Origin: Rhizomys pruinosus | Taxonomy: Eukaryota > Chordata > Mammalia > Rodentia > Spalacidae | Direction of reading: 5' to 3' | Assembly (NCBI GenBank): GCA_009823505.1 | Contig: VZQC01008874.1 | Span: 488,584 to 552,583 of the forward strand | DNA length: 64,000 bases | In this document: positions 35,497 to 47,759 of the stretch, one piece after another | Numbering within the stretch: the first letter of the stretch is position 1 | Layout: each line of letters begins with the position of its first letter | Notes under the pieces: model-generated | What the model was told of the DNA's origin: nothing | Database searches by the model: none | What the model saw: only the letters and a program-made list of their open reading frames with translations | Made by a program: the position numbers and the translations under genes

Positions 35497-35736
35497 TTAT
35501 TAATTTTATTTATTTTTGTATGTGTATGAATGTACTGTCTGCATGTAGGTTTGTGCACCCATGTCGTGCAATGCTGCGGAGGTCAGAAGACGGTCTCGGA
35601 TTCCCCTGAAACTGGAGTTCTCCTGGAATTGGAGTTACAGACGGTTCTTAGCTGCCATGTGGGTGCTGGGGATCGAACCTGGGTTCTCTGCAAGAGCAGT
35701 CGGTGCTCTTAACCGCTAGGCTATCTCTCCAGCCCC
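35497..35736 (-). mobile_element. B2-type SINE (internal-duplication subfamily) in the tail of a dimeric SINE
   Basis: Antisense, ends 'gctatctctccagcccc'. 'ttgggtcttttttt' before and 'ttgggtctttttt' after. It landed in the A-tail of the neighbouring dimeric SINE. Confidence 0.93.
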
Positions 35737-35749
35737 TTGGGTCTTTTTT

Positions 35750-35984
35750 GAGACAGTGTCTCCCTGTAGCTCCGGCTGTCCTGAAACTTGCTATGTAGAC
35801 CACCCTAGCCTTGAACTCACAGAGATCCACCTACCTCTGCCTCCTGAGTGCTAGGATTAAAGGCATGCACCACCATGCCCCGCTTAAAAATGGTTCTTAG
35901 CCTCTTTGTGGGTGCTGGGAATCGAACCCAGGTCCTCTGCAAGAACAGTCAGTGCTCTTAAGTGCTGAGCCATCTCTCTGGCCC
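35750..35984 (-). mobile_element. Dimeric SINE (B2/tRNA half + B1)
   Basis: Minus strand: tRNA half 35886-35984, then B1 35750-35885, joined at 'aaccatttttaagc'. Same junction as 14741-14984 and 41650-41896. Confidence 0.8.
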
Positions 35985-36162
35985 CAACAAAAATTGTACA
36001 GGACCTATTCAGGCAGGAAGTGAGAGGTCACCCACACAGCAGGGTGCACTGGCAAGCAGAGACCCAAATAAAGGCATTCAGATGTGTCAGTTTATCATGA
36101 TGTCTACTATTTGTTCTTATTTAAACTCAACCTTTATGAATTTTCTTTAAAATGAGTAATTT

Positions 36163-36352
36163 TTGACTTATTTATTTATGTGTATGAATGTTGTGCCTGC
36201 TTGTAAATAAAGGCACCCATGTCATGCAATACCTGCAAAGGCCAGAAGAGGGCAGCGTATCCAGTGTCCCAGATGTGGGTGCTAGAATTCAAACTTGGGT
36301 CTTCTGCAAGAGCAGCCATTGCACTTGACCTCTGAGCCATCTCTCCAGCCCC
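36163..36352 (-). mobile_element. B2/B3-type SINE
   Basis: Antisense, ends 'gccatctctccagcccc'; 'agtaattttt' and 'aagtaatttta' flank it. Confidence 0.9.
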
Positions 36353-36544
36353 AGAATAAGTAATTTTAAGTAGTAACAGTTCATTGGCTATCTTTTCAGT
36401 CTTTGCTCTATGCGTGAATAACTATCTTTGCATACATATCCCAAACTATTTCTTTTTTTTTCAAACTGTTTCTAAAAGTGGATCTTTTCCTACTTGATAA
36501 CATATCATTAACATCTTCCTTTGTCATTAAACTTTCTTTTATAA

Positions 36545-36652
36545 AGCAAATGGCGATATACCTCAATACTCAGGAAACTGAGGCAGAAGGATCACAATCT
36601 TAAGGCCAGTCTGGGTTACCTAGTGAGACCCTGACTCAAAAAAAAAAAATCA
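36545..36652 (+). mobile_element. Old B1-like SINE
   Basis: 'ggaaactgaggcagaaggat' and 'gagaccctgactcaaaaaa'. Confidence 0.7.
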
Positions 36653-36657
36653 AAAGA

Positions 36658-36858
36658 GGGGTTAGAGAGATGGTTCAGGCAGTAAAGTCACTGACTCCTC
36701 TTCCAGAAGACCTAGGTTCAGTTCCCAGAATCCACATAGTAGCTAAAAACCATCTGTAACTCCAGGCCTCAGTGGGCATTGCATGCACCTGGTGCGGTTG
36801 CATACAAGCAAAACTCTCCTATCTATAAATGATAAATAAATAATTTTTAAATCAAGAC
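36658..36858 (+). mobile_element. B2/B3-type SINE
   Basis: 'ggggttagagagatggttca' head; the middle is shortened. Confidence 0.85.
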
Positions 36859-36899
36859 AAAAAGTTTATCCTATGAATGTTTAAAGATACCTTCCTCTT

Positions 36900-37045
36900 T
36901 AAAACCACATATAGTTGTACATATTTGTGGAGATCAATGTGACATTTCAATACGTGTTTGCAATGCACAATGATCTATCTGATCAAGATAATTAGCATAC
37001 TTATAAACCTACAACACGTTCTTACAATAAAATTGTTCAGGATGT
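36900..37045. mobile_element. Possible old L1 fragment
   Basis: 'gacatttcaatacgtgtttg', 'atctgatcaagataattagc' resemble an old L1M segment. Tentative. Confidence 0.35.
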
Positions 37046-37154
37046 CAACCGATAAATTTTGGGTTGATCCTAAAAAAAACTATGTCCACTGTCAAAATTA
37101 GATGTGCAACTAAAATAACTCAACATACCATACAATTAGACACAAAAAAATTTT

Positions 37155-38070
37155 ATGTGGAGTTCATGCCCAGCTCCCTCGCCCCATGCTGGGATTTCTT
37201 CTGGGGGAGTTGAACAGGCTTTGTTCATACTGTCACAATTGTTGCGAGTTCATATGTGCAACTGCTCTGCTGTCTGAAAACCACTATTTCCTTACAGTCA
37301 TCCATCCCCTCTGGCTCTTACAATTTTTCTGTCCCCTTTTCTGGGAAGGTCCCTGTGTCTTCTGGGATACACACTGAAGCATGGGATACAGATTTGCCAT
37401 TGGAGGCTGAGCACTCTGCAGTCTCTTATTCTCTGCATGTTGGCCAGTTGTGAGTCCTGTGTTAATGAGAATTGAAAGATGCACTGATATGTGAGTATAG
37501 CAATAAGTCATTAGAAGTCATTTAAGTACTATATCCATTTTGTAGAATAATAGTAGCAGGTTCTCCCCTAGGGCCCATGACCTATAGAGCCACAGGTTCT
37601 TGACCCCAATAATGATGCCAGTTATGGGTTCTCTCTCATATGATGGTCCTTAAGACCAATCAGAGGGTGGCTGGTTACTCCTGTAGCACTTACTGGGCAT
37701 ATCTTGCCGGACCAGTAGTTATTGTAGTTCACAGGGTTCACAGCTGGATACATTAATGATTGTTTTTCTGCTTCAATAGTGTGCATAGCACATCACACCA
37801 TTATGAAAGCTGGCCAGCAAGGGTGAAGCTTCCAAGGCAGTACCCATTTGATTTCTCTGTGTTCTATGGCTCAAGTATGTGTTGTCTTCAGCAATAAGGT
37901 CTTGTCCTCAAGTTCTGGTGGGTAACCAAGAGCAATGCAATTGCCTGCAATGTTTCAGGGTCTACAGTATCCCACTGAGCAACCAACAACTCAAAGAGAA
38001 GTATTGGGAGTTTTTACTTGTTAAGATGAGGTGTCTAGTTGAATACCATCCCCCTGTTATAGGGTAACTT
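37155..38070 (-). mobile_element. Lx-type L1 3' UTR, antisense
   Basis: Reading the minus strand gives the same landmarks as 26885-27780 and 47200: 'caataactactggtccggca', 'actcacaactggccaaca', 'gtgctcagcctccaatgg'. About 900 bases, the longest Lx piece in the window. Open frames in it have no meaning. Confidence 0.7.
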
Positions 38071-38504
38071 CATTTAAATTCTTCATATATGTATGTATTT
38101 TCTTTATCTTAAAGGTTTTTTTCTATTTTTTAAAGTTTTAGTAGAAAAATTGTAAATAAAAAGTAGTTTCCAAGAACAATAATGGTATTATCTTATTCAA
38201 CATATACAACAAATCCATCCCAGTTCCCACTGCACTATTGTACTATGATTGTGAAAGCTGGACTTCTTTTTGAGTCTATTTATATATTTTAAAGATAGCT
38301 TCTACAGTATACTGTAGGTTTCCATATGGATTTTTTTTCAAAATGCTTTTATTACCCTTAGTGTTAGTTATTGTAATATATTTTCATAGGTTTTCCCAAT
38401 ATGTAATGAACTTGGCAATTAGTAGAAAATAAGAGAGAAAATTTAGAAATGGAAATGAATTATTTTACTGAGTATTAGTATTTCGAGAATCTAGACTAGA
38501 ATCA
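38071..38504. other. AT-rich single-copy stretch
   Basis: No repeat or gene recognised. Confidence 0.45.
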
Positions 38505-38830
38505 GTTCATCTCCTACCTCACTTGATCCTCACAATAAGATTATAAAGTAGGTTTTGTTAACATACCAATTAAAGGATGGAAATGGATAAAGATATTAAG
38601 TGACTTACTCAAAATAGCATTAAAAAGCCAGGTGTGGTGGCGTACACCTTTAATCTCAACACTCTGGACACAGAGGCAGGTGGATCTCTGTAAGTTCAAG
38701 GCCAGCCTGGTCTACAGAGTGATCTCCAGGCCAGCTGGAGCTACAGGGAGACCCTGTCTCAAAAAGACCAAAAACAAAACAAAATACCATTAAGAAACAG
38801 TGAATGAGGATTATAACTCACCTATCCCAA
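38505..38830 (+). mobile_element. MIR SINE split by a B1
   Basis: 'cacttgatcctcacaataag', 'aagtgacttactcaaaatag', then after the B1 'agtgaatgaggattataact': the MIR core and tail order. MIR is an ancient mammal-wide tRNA-derived SINE. Confidence 0.7.
38627..38784 (+). mobile_element. B1 SINE inside MIR
   Basis: 'agccaggtgtggtggcgtac' to 'gaccctgtctcaaaaagac'; flanks 'caaaatagcattaa' and 'caaaataccattaa' form the target duplication. Confidence 0.93.
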
Positions 38831-39889
38831 GACTTCGTCTCATGTTTACAACACCATAAAGGAATGTATACCTTCATGAACTATTACTGTCTTCATGATG
38901 GCATTTGCGTTCATTGAAAAAGGTTAGAAAGGGGGTTGATGCACTCTAGAAAAAGCCAGATAGTAAATATTTTAGGCTGCACAACTCTGCTCAAATTTGT
39001 TGTCATGGTTAAAAAAGTGTCCCTAAGCAATAAAATACATGAGTAAATGAAAAAAAAAAAAAAAGAAAAAGGCATATACCAAAAAAGAAAAAAATAAAGA
39101 AAAAGGTATATACATATCAACATGTTAAAGTGCATTGTCCAAAATAGTCTTCAGTGGTATTGCTTTATTTGGTAATTTCTGTATAGAAACATGGAACAGT
39201 GAAATATCTTTTCAATAAAGTCCATCTTTCAACTATATTAACACCAAGCAAAACAACTTTAATCAAAAATGGGAAATAATCTCACTAATGGAAATACCAT
39301 AATTATGCTTTTCAGTGGAAAATAACTAAAAGCAACATTTGGCAACACAGAACACCCTGTCATAAGGAATTTGCATTAAAATGTTATTCTGGACAAGCAG
39401 TATTTGTTAATCTCATCCAAATATCAAACATAGGAATAATTATCAAATCAATTGAATGTGGTTGGCTTAAAAAATAATTGCAGTATATTGCTATCTCAGA
39501 ATAAGGTGCCAGCATCATTGCGCCAATGCCTGAAAGCATCTGCACAGCTCACATTCTGTGTGGCTGAAAGCCTGTTGGTACTCTGTTACAGGATGGCATG
39601 AACTCAATCAATCAGGTTTGCATTCAGCCATAGCAAAATGTTTCTAAACCAAAGGTCCTATTTCATACTTGACCATAAATATTTCTAAACCTGTTTAATT
39701 TCTATATCAGAATGATTCAATGTCCACTAGATATCCTCAAATAGGATATTTAACAGCATGGAGAAAAAAAAAAACCTCCAAATGACCTTGCATATCTGAT
39801 ATATGAACATTTAAAGAACAAAAGAATGAATGCTTTTGCACTTGTTATCTAGATTCCCAATATTTAAAACCCATGAGAGAATGATTTGA
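38831..39889. other. AT-rich single-copy stretch
   Basis: About 1.06 kb with A-rich patches (39049-39110) and no recognised repeat or gene. Confidence 0.45.
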
Positions 39890-40765
39890 ATTACTTTGCT
39901 GAGATCAGGCTGTGCCCTGCCCTACGTCACTCCATATTGTATAAAACAATGGTTTTTTGGATTGTGTCTTGCCCTGTGTTGACTGCTGATGGGAGTGTGC
40001 TCTGGAATGGCCATTATGGAAATCAACACGAAGGCTTCTTGAAGAAATGAGAACTTTCATATGACCCAGATATACCACACAAAGGACTCTATATCCTATC
40101 ACAGACACTTGCACATTTGTGTTTATTACTGCCATTACTCATAAGAGCAAGGAAAAAATTTTTTGGTATCTTTGAGACAGGGTTTCCCTTTAGTCCCAGC
40201 TGTCCTGGAGCTTGCTCTATAAAACAGGCTGGCCTTGAACTCACAGAGATCCGCCTGCCTCTGCCTCCTGAGTGCTGGGATTAAAGTTGTGCACCACCGC
40301 GCCCAGCAACAGCAAGGAAATTTAACAAGCCTAAATATCCATCAACAGAAAAATAGACAAAATGAAAATTCTGTGTATATATACTAGGAAATTTTATTCA
40401 GCTGTAAATAAAAATGGAATCATGAAATCTATGAGAAAATGGATGGAGCTAAAATGTATTATATTAATCAAGATAAGCCAGACTCAGAAGAAAAACTACA
40501 TATTCTCTCTCATTGGTAGATCTTATGTTCACATGTATAAGTGTGGGGAGGTGTCAATTATGAAACTGTAAGGAGACCATGAGAAGGCGAAAGTAGGTAT
40601 TGAAGAGGTGGGGGAGGGCAGTAGGACTTACATAACTGAAAAGCAGAAAGGAGGCTGAGGTGTGGTGGAAAGGAACCAAGGGGGCAGACGGTGAGAAGTT
40701 ACGGAAGGAAAATCACTGAAAACAATCCCATGGTTAAATCCAATACTGTGTACACTGATTAAAAA
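39890..40765 (+). mobile_element. L1 ORF2 3' end and 3' UTR, split by a B1
   Basis: 'gatgggagtgtgctctggaa', 'ctaaatatccatcaacagaa', 'gagaaaatggatggagctaa' and 'agaaaaactacatattctct' follow the L1 ORF2 C-terminal and 3' order. B1 at 40156-40306. Confidence 0.8.
40156..40306 (-). mobile_element. B1 SINE in L1
   Basis: Antisense 'ctttgagacagggtttccct' to 'gcaccaccgcgcccagc'; 'agcaaggaaa' on both sides. Confidence 0.94.
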
Positions 40766-41395
40766 TTCTTTTCAGGCACAATGCACCCACTGATGCAACA
40801 ATGTCATGAAGGTTATAGAGGTAACCAACTGCTTTATGATTGGATCTGTAATTTCATTCATGCCTGCTACTATAAACCTGGTTAAATGCCCATGGCTCAG
40901 GAGACCATGGATCCTGGGGGGGGGGGGGTCCACTGCTGTTGTTTTACTAAGTTGACATGATGTCAAACTACTCATTGAATATTTATATTTATACGCATAC
41001 ATTAGTGCCACTGTCACCCTTGGAGAGAGAAGCTTCTACAATGGGCCACATTTAATGCAGGTACTCATACTGATCAAAGTGCTGCAAGCAAGTAACTGTT
41101 GAGTGCTCGGCCCTAAATGGAACACCTATATCCCTCACCCACAACCCAAGACACAGGGGTCATTGAGGAAGAAGAGTTGGAAAGAATATAAGAGCCAGGG
41201 AATAGGGAGGAGTGCTATAAAATGTGTTTTAGACCTGAGATGACCAATGTACTCCTGAACTTGCTACAGTTATGGTTTCCTACAAAGGACTTTCACAAGG
41301 TCAAGCAAACAGGATCAGTGACCATTCCAGCAAGCACCAGTAACTCAACTGAACTCAGTGAGTTGAAAAAAAAAAAGACATGGGTAAATAAAATT
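40766..41395 (+). mobile_element. Lx-type L1 3' UTR
   Basis: 'tgttgagtgctcggccctaa', 'gaatataagagccagggaat' match the Lx 3' UTR landmark and the copy at 46955-47757. Ends in poly-A near 41367. A 12-G run lies at 40916-40928. Confidence 0.7.
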
Positions 41396-41608
41396 TAAAT
41401 ACATTTTAAATTTTAGTGTGTGTGTGTGTATGTGTGTGTATGTGTATGTATGTGTATGTGTGTGTGTGTGTCCACATTTATTCCATGGCACACACGTGGG
41501 TTAAAGGACAACTTTCAAGAGTTTGTTCTCTCCTTCTACAGTGACAGTCAGAGTGGCTGAACTCAAGTCATCAGGTGCCTTTACCCCCTAAACTATCTTC
41601 CCAGCCTC
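41396..41608 (-). mobile_element. B3/ID-type tRNA-derived SINE with (TG)n
   Basis: (TG)n at 41414-41472, then 'ggttaaaggacaactttcaa' and 'aactcaagtcatcaggtgcc' ending 'aactatcttcccagcct'. Different subfamily from the 'gctcttgcagagg' copies. Confidence 0.75.
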
Positions 41609-41649
41609 TTAAGTGTTTTTGTTTTTGTCTCAGTGTTTTTTGTTTGTTT

Positions 41650-41896
41650 GTTTCATTTTGTTTTTTGAGACAGGGTCTCCCTGTAGCTCCAGCTGGCCTG
41701 GAACTAGCCCCGTAGACCAGGCTGGCCTTGAACTCACAGAGATCTGCCTGCCTCTGCTTCTGCCTCCCGAGTGCCGGGACTAAAGATGTGCACCACAACA
41801 TCCGGCTTAATGACTGTTCTTAGTCACCATGTGGGTACTGGGAATCCTCTGTAAGAGCAGTCAGTGCTCTTAACTGCTGAGCCATCTCTCCAGCCC
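41650..41896 (-). mobile_element. Dimeric SINE (B2/tRNA half + B1)
   Basis: Minus strand: tRNA half 41806-41896, B1 41650-41805. Third independent locus with the same join ('attaagcc' then B1 head). Confidence 0.8.
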
Positions 41897-42032
41897 CAAA
41901 AGTTGTTTCTTTGTTTTTTAATAAAAGAGAAAAAAAGGAGGAAAGGATAAAGGGCGGGAACAGGATGAAGGGAGGGAAGGGAGGGGGAGGGGAGGAGAGA
42001 GGGAGCGGGGAAGAAGCATGTCAATGATAAAG

Positions 42033-42270
42033 ATGTGGGAGCCAGTCTCTAGGGCTGCCCTCAATGAGCCTTAGCCCTGGAACTTCCACCTCTATGAAAT
42101 CCACTGCCCTAATGAACGGCAGCATCACAAATGTGACTTCTGATGTGAAGGCATAAAAACCTTCCTTTTCTTGCAACACTCTGGGGGAACCATGTTACCA
42201 TGCATTATGGGGAACTCAAATAACCCTACGGAGAGCACTTGGGGGTAAAATAAAGTCTCCTGCCAGTTCA
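42033..42270 (+). repeat. Possible ERV solo LTR
   Basis: Starts 'tgtgggagccagtctctag', has 'gcataaaaaccttcc' (TATA-like) at 42150 and 'aaaataaagtctcctgcc' (polyadenylation-like) at 42247. Borders and family not certain. Confidence 0.4.
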
Positions 42271-42321
42271 CACTTTTAATGGAAATGAAGAAGCTTCAAT
42301 GTATTAGATAACTAAACATAA

Positions 42322-42430
42322 ACTGTGTGTGTGTGTGTGTGTGTATGTGTGCGTGTACATATGTGGTGTGTACAGCATGGAATTCTCTGCCAGGTGAGTG
42401 AGCCATCTCAATAGTGGTTCCTCCAGCCCC
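42322..42430 (-). mobile_element. (TG)n and degraded SINE end
   Basis: (TG)n then 'gtgagtgagccatctcaata' and 'tcctccagcccc'. Weak. Confidence 0.4.
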
Positions 42431-42709
42431 AGTCAGTTCTCCAGATAACTAAGCCCTGGCTAAAATTTTACTGCAACCTCATAAGAAAACACAAGTTGGA
42501 ACAACCTGCCAAACTGCCATTGTAAATCTACCCCTACTTGCATGGGAAAACAGAACTTTTCTGTCTTTGTAGGCCACTAAATTTAGAATGGTTTGTGGAG
42601 TGATGGGATGCTGTTTCCAGGTTGTCTCTTACATATAGCTCATGCTTTCTTTATTCCTCCATCTTCTCCTTCTCTGCCACATTACTGTAGTATGGAGTAC
42701 TTTCCTAGT

Positions 42710-43106
42710 TAGCGTTCTGTTGTGATAAAAACACTTACCAAAACCAACTTGGGAAGAAAAGGGTTTATTTCATCTCACATCTCCCAGGTCGCAGTTTGTC
42801 ACTGAGGGAAATCAGGGCAGGAGCTCAAGCAGGAGCCTGGAGGCAGGAGCCGAAGCACAGACAGTGGAGGAACGCTGCTTACTGGTTTGCTCCTCTGGCC
42901 CATACTCAGCCTGCTTTCTTCTATAACTCAGGACCACCTGCCTAGGGGTAGCATCACCCACAAATAGCTGAGCCTCCCCACATCACTCAACAATCCAGAA
43001 TATGGTTCATAGACGTGGCCATAGCCCAGCCAATAGAAGAAATTCCCCAACTGAGGTTCCATCTTCCCACATGTATCAAGTTGGCAACTGAAGCTATCTA
43101 GCACAA
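42710..43106 (-). repeat. Rodent TG...CA interspersed repeat
   Basis: Antisense member of the family at 3274/13492: 'gaaaagggtttatttcatct', 'agcctggaggcaggagccg', 'catgtatcaagttggcaac'. Confidence 0.6.
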
Positions 43107-45211
43107 ATACTCATCCCAAGCTATCCTACCTTGAGAATTATCCAATAAACATATAAATTCATTTCTGTTGCTTCCTTTTAGAAATATCTAATGATTGTCA
43201 GCAGCCTAAAAGTTAAAATCCAGGCAATTTTGCATGGAAAACCCGGTACAATGGAGTCACATCAGCTTTATAGGCTCATCCTACTCCTTCAACATCTTTT
43301 AATTCATACATCCCAAACATTTCCTCTTTTCTACTTTGCACTTTTTATCTGTGTTCACTCCATTCATCCATACAAACTGTGTTTACCACATTTCTTTCCC
43401 TAGAAAGATCATTTTTAATGTAAAGGACAAATGTTGCATCTTCTCTGGAGTCTTCACAGATGCTGTCCCAGTATAATTAGTTGTTCATTCATCTGTCTTC
43501 CCTCAGTACATTAAATATGCCAGTGGTAAAGTATTAAAGCATAATGTATTACATTGTGTTATAGTTGATTGGATGTGTTTTTATCTCCTCTATCAGACTG
43601 TGACCTTCCTAGGGAAAGGAATCTTGTCTCAGGCATCATTTATTCCCAGAGTGTTGGCATACTAAATGAGACATAGTAGAAACTCAATGTTTTTTAAGCA
43701 ATTAATTAAAGTTTGAATGTTCCATCCTATTATTTCTCTTTCCTTAAAATAAATTGAGGAAATTTATAGGTCACAAGGTCCTGTTTATTTATGTGTCAGG
43801 TACCTATTTATTTTACTTTACAATTGTCTTCTAAACTCATTCTTTGTTTCCACTAACTTTATATTCCCTGGCTAGAATGCTTGGATACAAAAAGGAAGTA
43901 CCTGAATACAAGGTGAAAAGGGCTTTTGATAGTTTGCTATTTAATAGAGTATGAGTCAGAGATGGAAAAGGTGACTGCATTAACACTGAAACCTAGGTAG
44001 ATTCCCTATTTATTCTTCAAAACTATATGAATAATAAAATGACTATGAGGATCACAAGCATCCTTTCATTCAATAAATTACACTTATATGGTGTAATATG
44101 AGGGTTCAATGCATCTGTGCAATGTACAAAATGCCTCCCACATCCCTCTGCCCAATCCTTACCCTTCCTAAACTTTAGTGACAACAAATCCTTCAACTTT
44201 TGTATCCTTTATATATGAGCCACCATAGTACTTTGTGGTCTGTAAAAAGTTCTGGATTGTCTTGTAACTGGAGAACAATTATAGCTTAAGTTTAGTTATC
44301 TAATGTATTAAATGTTCTTAATTTCCCTTAATAAACTACATCTTTAAGAACTATCAAATAAAAAAGAACTATCAAATAATAACTTTTAACCATATGTTAA
44401 ACTAAATCAAGTGACTTGCCATTTGATGAACTTAATATTTGAAAGTTTATAATCTCTGTGTCTGTGTTTGTAAATTTGTGTGTATATTTAACCCACTAAA
44501 TATACTATGTATTGGAGAAAAAAGGATACAAATATTTTAGAAGTGGAAAATTCCAGAATATTCTAGCTTCTTCTGGTTCAATAACAAAATTTTAAGTGAC
44601 ATCTGGAGAATGTTTAATTTCATGGCTTCAAATAATGGAATGAAACTTCTGCTCTGCATGAGATATGTTTTCCTATGTTTACATAAGAGAAGTACAAACT
44701 GTAGTCCAGTTGGCCCACCCGATGCCAATTGCTGAATTCATTAACTAATGGCCTACTGCAGTGTAGACACACATGAGAGAAAGATCATGTATGTAGAACA
44801 GACTCAAAATGTACTTTTAGTCCAAATATCATACTCATTTCCAAATTTGTCCAAAAGAAGAAAGGATCTAATTAATCAGAAGATTTAATTAATCAGTTAA
44901 GAAAATCAAGAGATTATTCAATTGATTAACTTGTATGAATGATTAACAAAACACAAAATTCTAATCATGAAAAACAACAATTTATTCAATGAATACTTTA
45001 TTTGCTCCTTTAAACCTCTGTTTATATAGTATTATGGCTGCATCCTTATAATCTATATTTATGTATATCGTAGACTACAGGAATGTTTACATTTCCCATA
45101 GAATACATTCTTACATTTCCCGTAGAATGCATTCTTACATTTTGATTACAACTTTAGATTAACTTTCTATGTAAGATTTCTGCTTCCAACCATAATTGGC
45201 ACTGAATTAAC
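43107..45211. other. AT-rich, mostly single-copy stretch
   Basis: No exon signal. An ancient-repeat remnant lies at 43590-43715 ('gactgtgaccttcctaggg', 'gagacatagtagaaactcaa'), like the mammal-wide L2/MIR class. Confidence 0.45.
43590..43715 (+). repeat. Ancient mammalian repeat (L2/MIR class)
   Basis: 'cagactgtgaccttcctagg' and 'acatagtagaaactcaatg' follow the usual order of that element. Confidence 0.5.
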
Positions 45212-45222
45212 AATCCTTCTTT

Positions 45223-45449
45223 GGGTTGGAGAGATGGCCTAGTGGTTGGGAGCACAGACTGCTCTTGCAGAGGACCCGGGTTCAATCCCCAGCACCCACA
45301 TGGTGGCTGGAAACCGTTTTTAGCTCCAATTCCAGGGGAATCCGATGGCCTCTTCTGACCTCCGTGGCATTGCACGACACGGGTGAACAGACCTACATGC
45401 AGACAGTACATTTATACACACACAAAAATAAATAAAAATTTTTCAAAAA
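45223..45449 (+). mobile_element. B2-type SINE
   Basis: Target duplication 'aatccttcttt' at 45212-45222 and 45450-45460. Single 'ctccaattccagg' block. Confidence 0.95.
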
Positions 45450-45989
45450 AATCCTTCTTTAAGCAAATATAAGACTAGGAAAATGTAATTAAAGCAGCAG
45501 ATGTTAGATATTGATGAGTAGCATGTTAGTATAATCCAGAAAAGAAAGGAACCCCATGAAGCAAGTCCTGCAATCATTTGGACTCCTACCTGGTGGCACC
45601 TTCCCAACTCCTGCACAAGGACATGAAGCCCTAACAGAGCCTGGCAGCCTCTTTTGTAGAAAGTGATAAAGCTCTTCATAAGATCTATGTGAGAGTAGAA
45701 AGGACCCAGAATAGCAAAAATCATCTTAAGAACTAAGAGCAAACCCAGGATGTTCATTTTATATGATTTCAAACTTACTATAAAAGTTACTGCAGAGTCA
45801 GTTTAAGAACAGGGAAATAGTTCATGGAATAAATTTTAGCAAGATACCAAAATAAGTAGTGTGAAAAAGAAAGTCATCTCAACAAATGTATTAGAACAGC
45901 CAAGTAGGAAAAAAGGCCCAGTTTGAAATGTATCACTCACAATATACAAAGAGTAATTTGAGAAAGACTGCGGACCTATATATAAAACT
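45450..45989. other. AT-rich stretch, possibly old L1-derived
   Basis: 'acccagaatagcaaaaatca' recalls L1 ORF2, but I cannot follow it further. Confidence 0.3.
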
Positions 45990-46470
45990 ATCAAAATGAT
46001 CTCACTTCCCCAACCAAAAGACATAGATTAACAGTTTAATTTTAAAAACAGTACCCACTATTTATTGTCTACAGAAAATACACTTTACTAGCAAAGACAA
46101 ATACAGCCTTAGGATGAAAGGATGAGAAAAAAATATTTAATCTAATGGAATTAATGCAATCAAATATAGTAATTGTAACAACTGATAAAATAGACTTCAA
46201 ACCAAAATTGTAAAGAAGGTCACTTCACATTGATTAAGGAAACAGTCTATCAAGAGGCTATTATATTTCTAAACATATTTGAATAAACATTGGCATGCCC
46301 AATTTCACAAAGCAAACTACTAGATAATAACAACACAAACTGACCTCAGCCCAATAGTACTGGGTGATTTCAATTTCCTGCTTTCACCAATAGTCAGATA
46401 GATCATCCAGACAAAAACAAAAGTCAACAATGAAATTTCAGAGTTAAATAGCAGTATAAGGTAACTATTA
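45990..46470 (+). mobile_element. Ancient L1, ORF2 endonuclease part (segment 1)
   Basis: 'ccaaccaaaagacatagatt', 'ataaaatagacttcaaacca' and 'atagtactgggtgatttcaa' are the ORF2 endonuclease-domain wording of old mammalian L1. The same reading continues at 48215, so this is one element split by later insertions. Confidence 0.75.
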
Positions 46471-46890
46471 CATGGGACTATCCCCCAAAAGACAGACCCT
46501 TGACAGATACCATCTTTCCAAGTTTGCTTGCCTCTGCTTGCCTAGGATCATCACAGCTGACTGCTATACTCTGCAAGAAAGGCGGGACAGGAAGAGTTAG
46601 CCACACCTCACAACCAACCGGTCAACCCTTGTTGCAGGAGGGGAAGGGACTAGGGGTATGTAAACTGAGGAAGCAGGGGGGAGGCTCTCTCACCATTCGG
46701 TGTGGCTATGGGAAGTCACCATCCATACTGGGATGAAGACTTGCCAGTGCAGCCACAGGAGCAGAGCACCCCCATTCTTATAAGAAAACCCTCATTATTG
46801 CTATGTAGGTAAGCCCAATAAATTCGCTGGTTTTCCAAACTGTAGTTTGGCAAAAATCAAACCTTGGTTTGATTGTTGTAGGGACCAAAG
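46471..46890 (+). repeat. Possible ERV LTR inserted in the ancient L1
   Basis: Starts with 'tgggactatcccccaaaag' and ends near 'ttgattgttgtagggacc', with 'agcccaataaattcgctgg' (polyadenylation signal) at 46812. Layout suits a solo LTR; family unknown. Confidence 0.4.
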
Positions 46891-46954
46891 AAAGAGGGGA
46901 GTGGATATTGCTTATGCCTCCCAGAAGGAATTTTAGCTACAATAAGAAACTATT

Positions 46955-47757
46955 TTTTTTGATTGAGTTCAAGGCTCCCCCCACAAGATGGAATTCATGG
47001 CTGGTACTGTAAACTTGGTCAAAAGTCCATGGCTAGGATGGTCGTAACCACTAGTGGGAAAGCTACTACTGTTGTTTTACTAAAGTTTTACTAAATAGAC
47101 ATCCTGTCCTTAGCAAACTGCATTCTAAATATTTGTTTATTCCCAGAGAATAATGATGTTCTTAGCTTTTGTCAAAGAAACATTGTTTTGCCGTGAACAG
47201 TAGCTAATGCAGAAATTATAGTGCTCAAAATGCCTAGAATAAGTGACTGCTGGATGCTCAACCCTAAATGTTGCATCTATATCACTCCATAGCAGAAGAG
47301 GGGGCAAATGGAATATAAGAGCTGGGGAACAGGAAGTGCTGTGGAACAGTCTCCCAGACATGACATGTCATTGCACTCATGAATTCATGGCAGCCTTGGT
47401 TACTCAAACAAGACCTGTATGAGATTGGACCCTCCAATATTCCAGCATAGATAAGGGAGCAGCTTATCAGGCCTCACCCCACACCCAGGAGCTATTGCTG
47501 GAAGAAGGAGTGTTTTCTTCAGTTATATAGCTGCTGGTAAGTTGCCTATGCTTCGGTAAATAATTCCCTACCCATGTTCATGTAAGCAACTAATCAAGCC
47601 ACACACACACAAAAGATATAATAACAAAAAGGTTTCTAGTTAAGAAGAGTTCAGTAGGATGGGAATGGACAAGAGAAGGTAATTGTATGGAAAACATGCT
47701 CAAAATACATTATAAACCTATATGAAATAGTCAAAAAATAATAAAAAGCAAGTTAAT
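46955..47757 (+). mobile_element. Lx-type L1 3' UTR inserted in the ancient L1
   Basis: 'ctgctggatgctcaacccta', 'ggaatataagagctggggaa', and end 'aaaaaataataaaaagc'. Same family as 40766-41395. Confidence 0.7.
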
Positions 47758-47759
47758 AA

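Noticed and set aside
40916..40928. 12-13 G run as a G-quadruplex regulatory site
   Set aside because: A lone homopolymer inside an Lx 3' UTR, of a length prone to sequencing error; no further quadruplex pattern around it.
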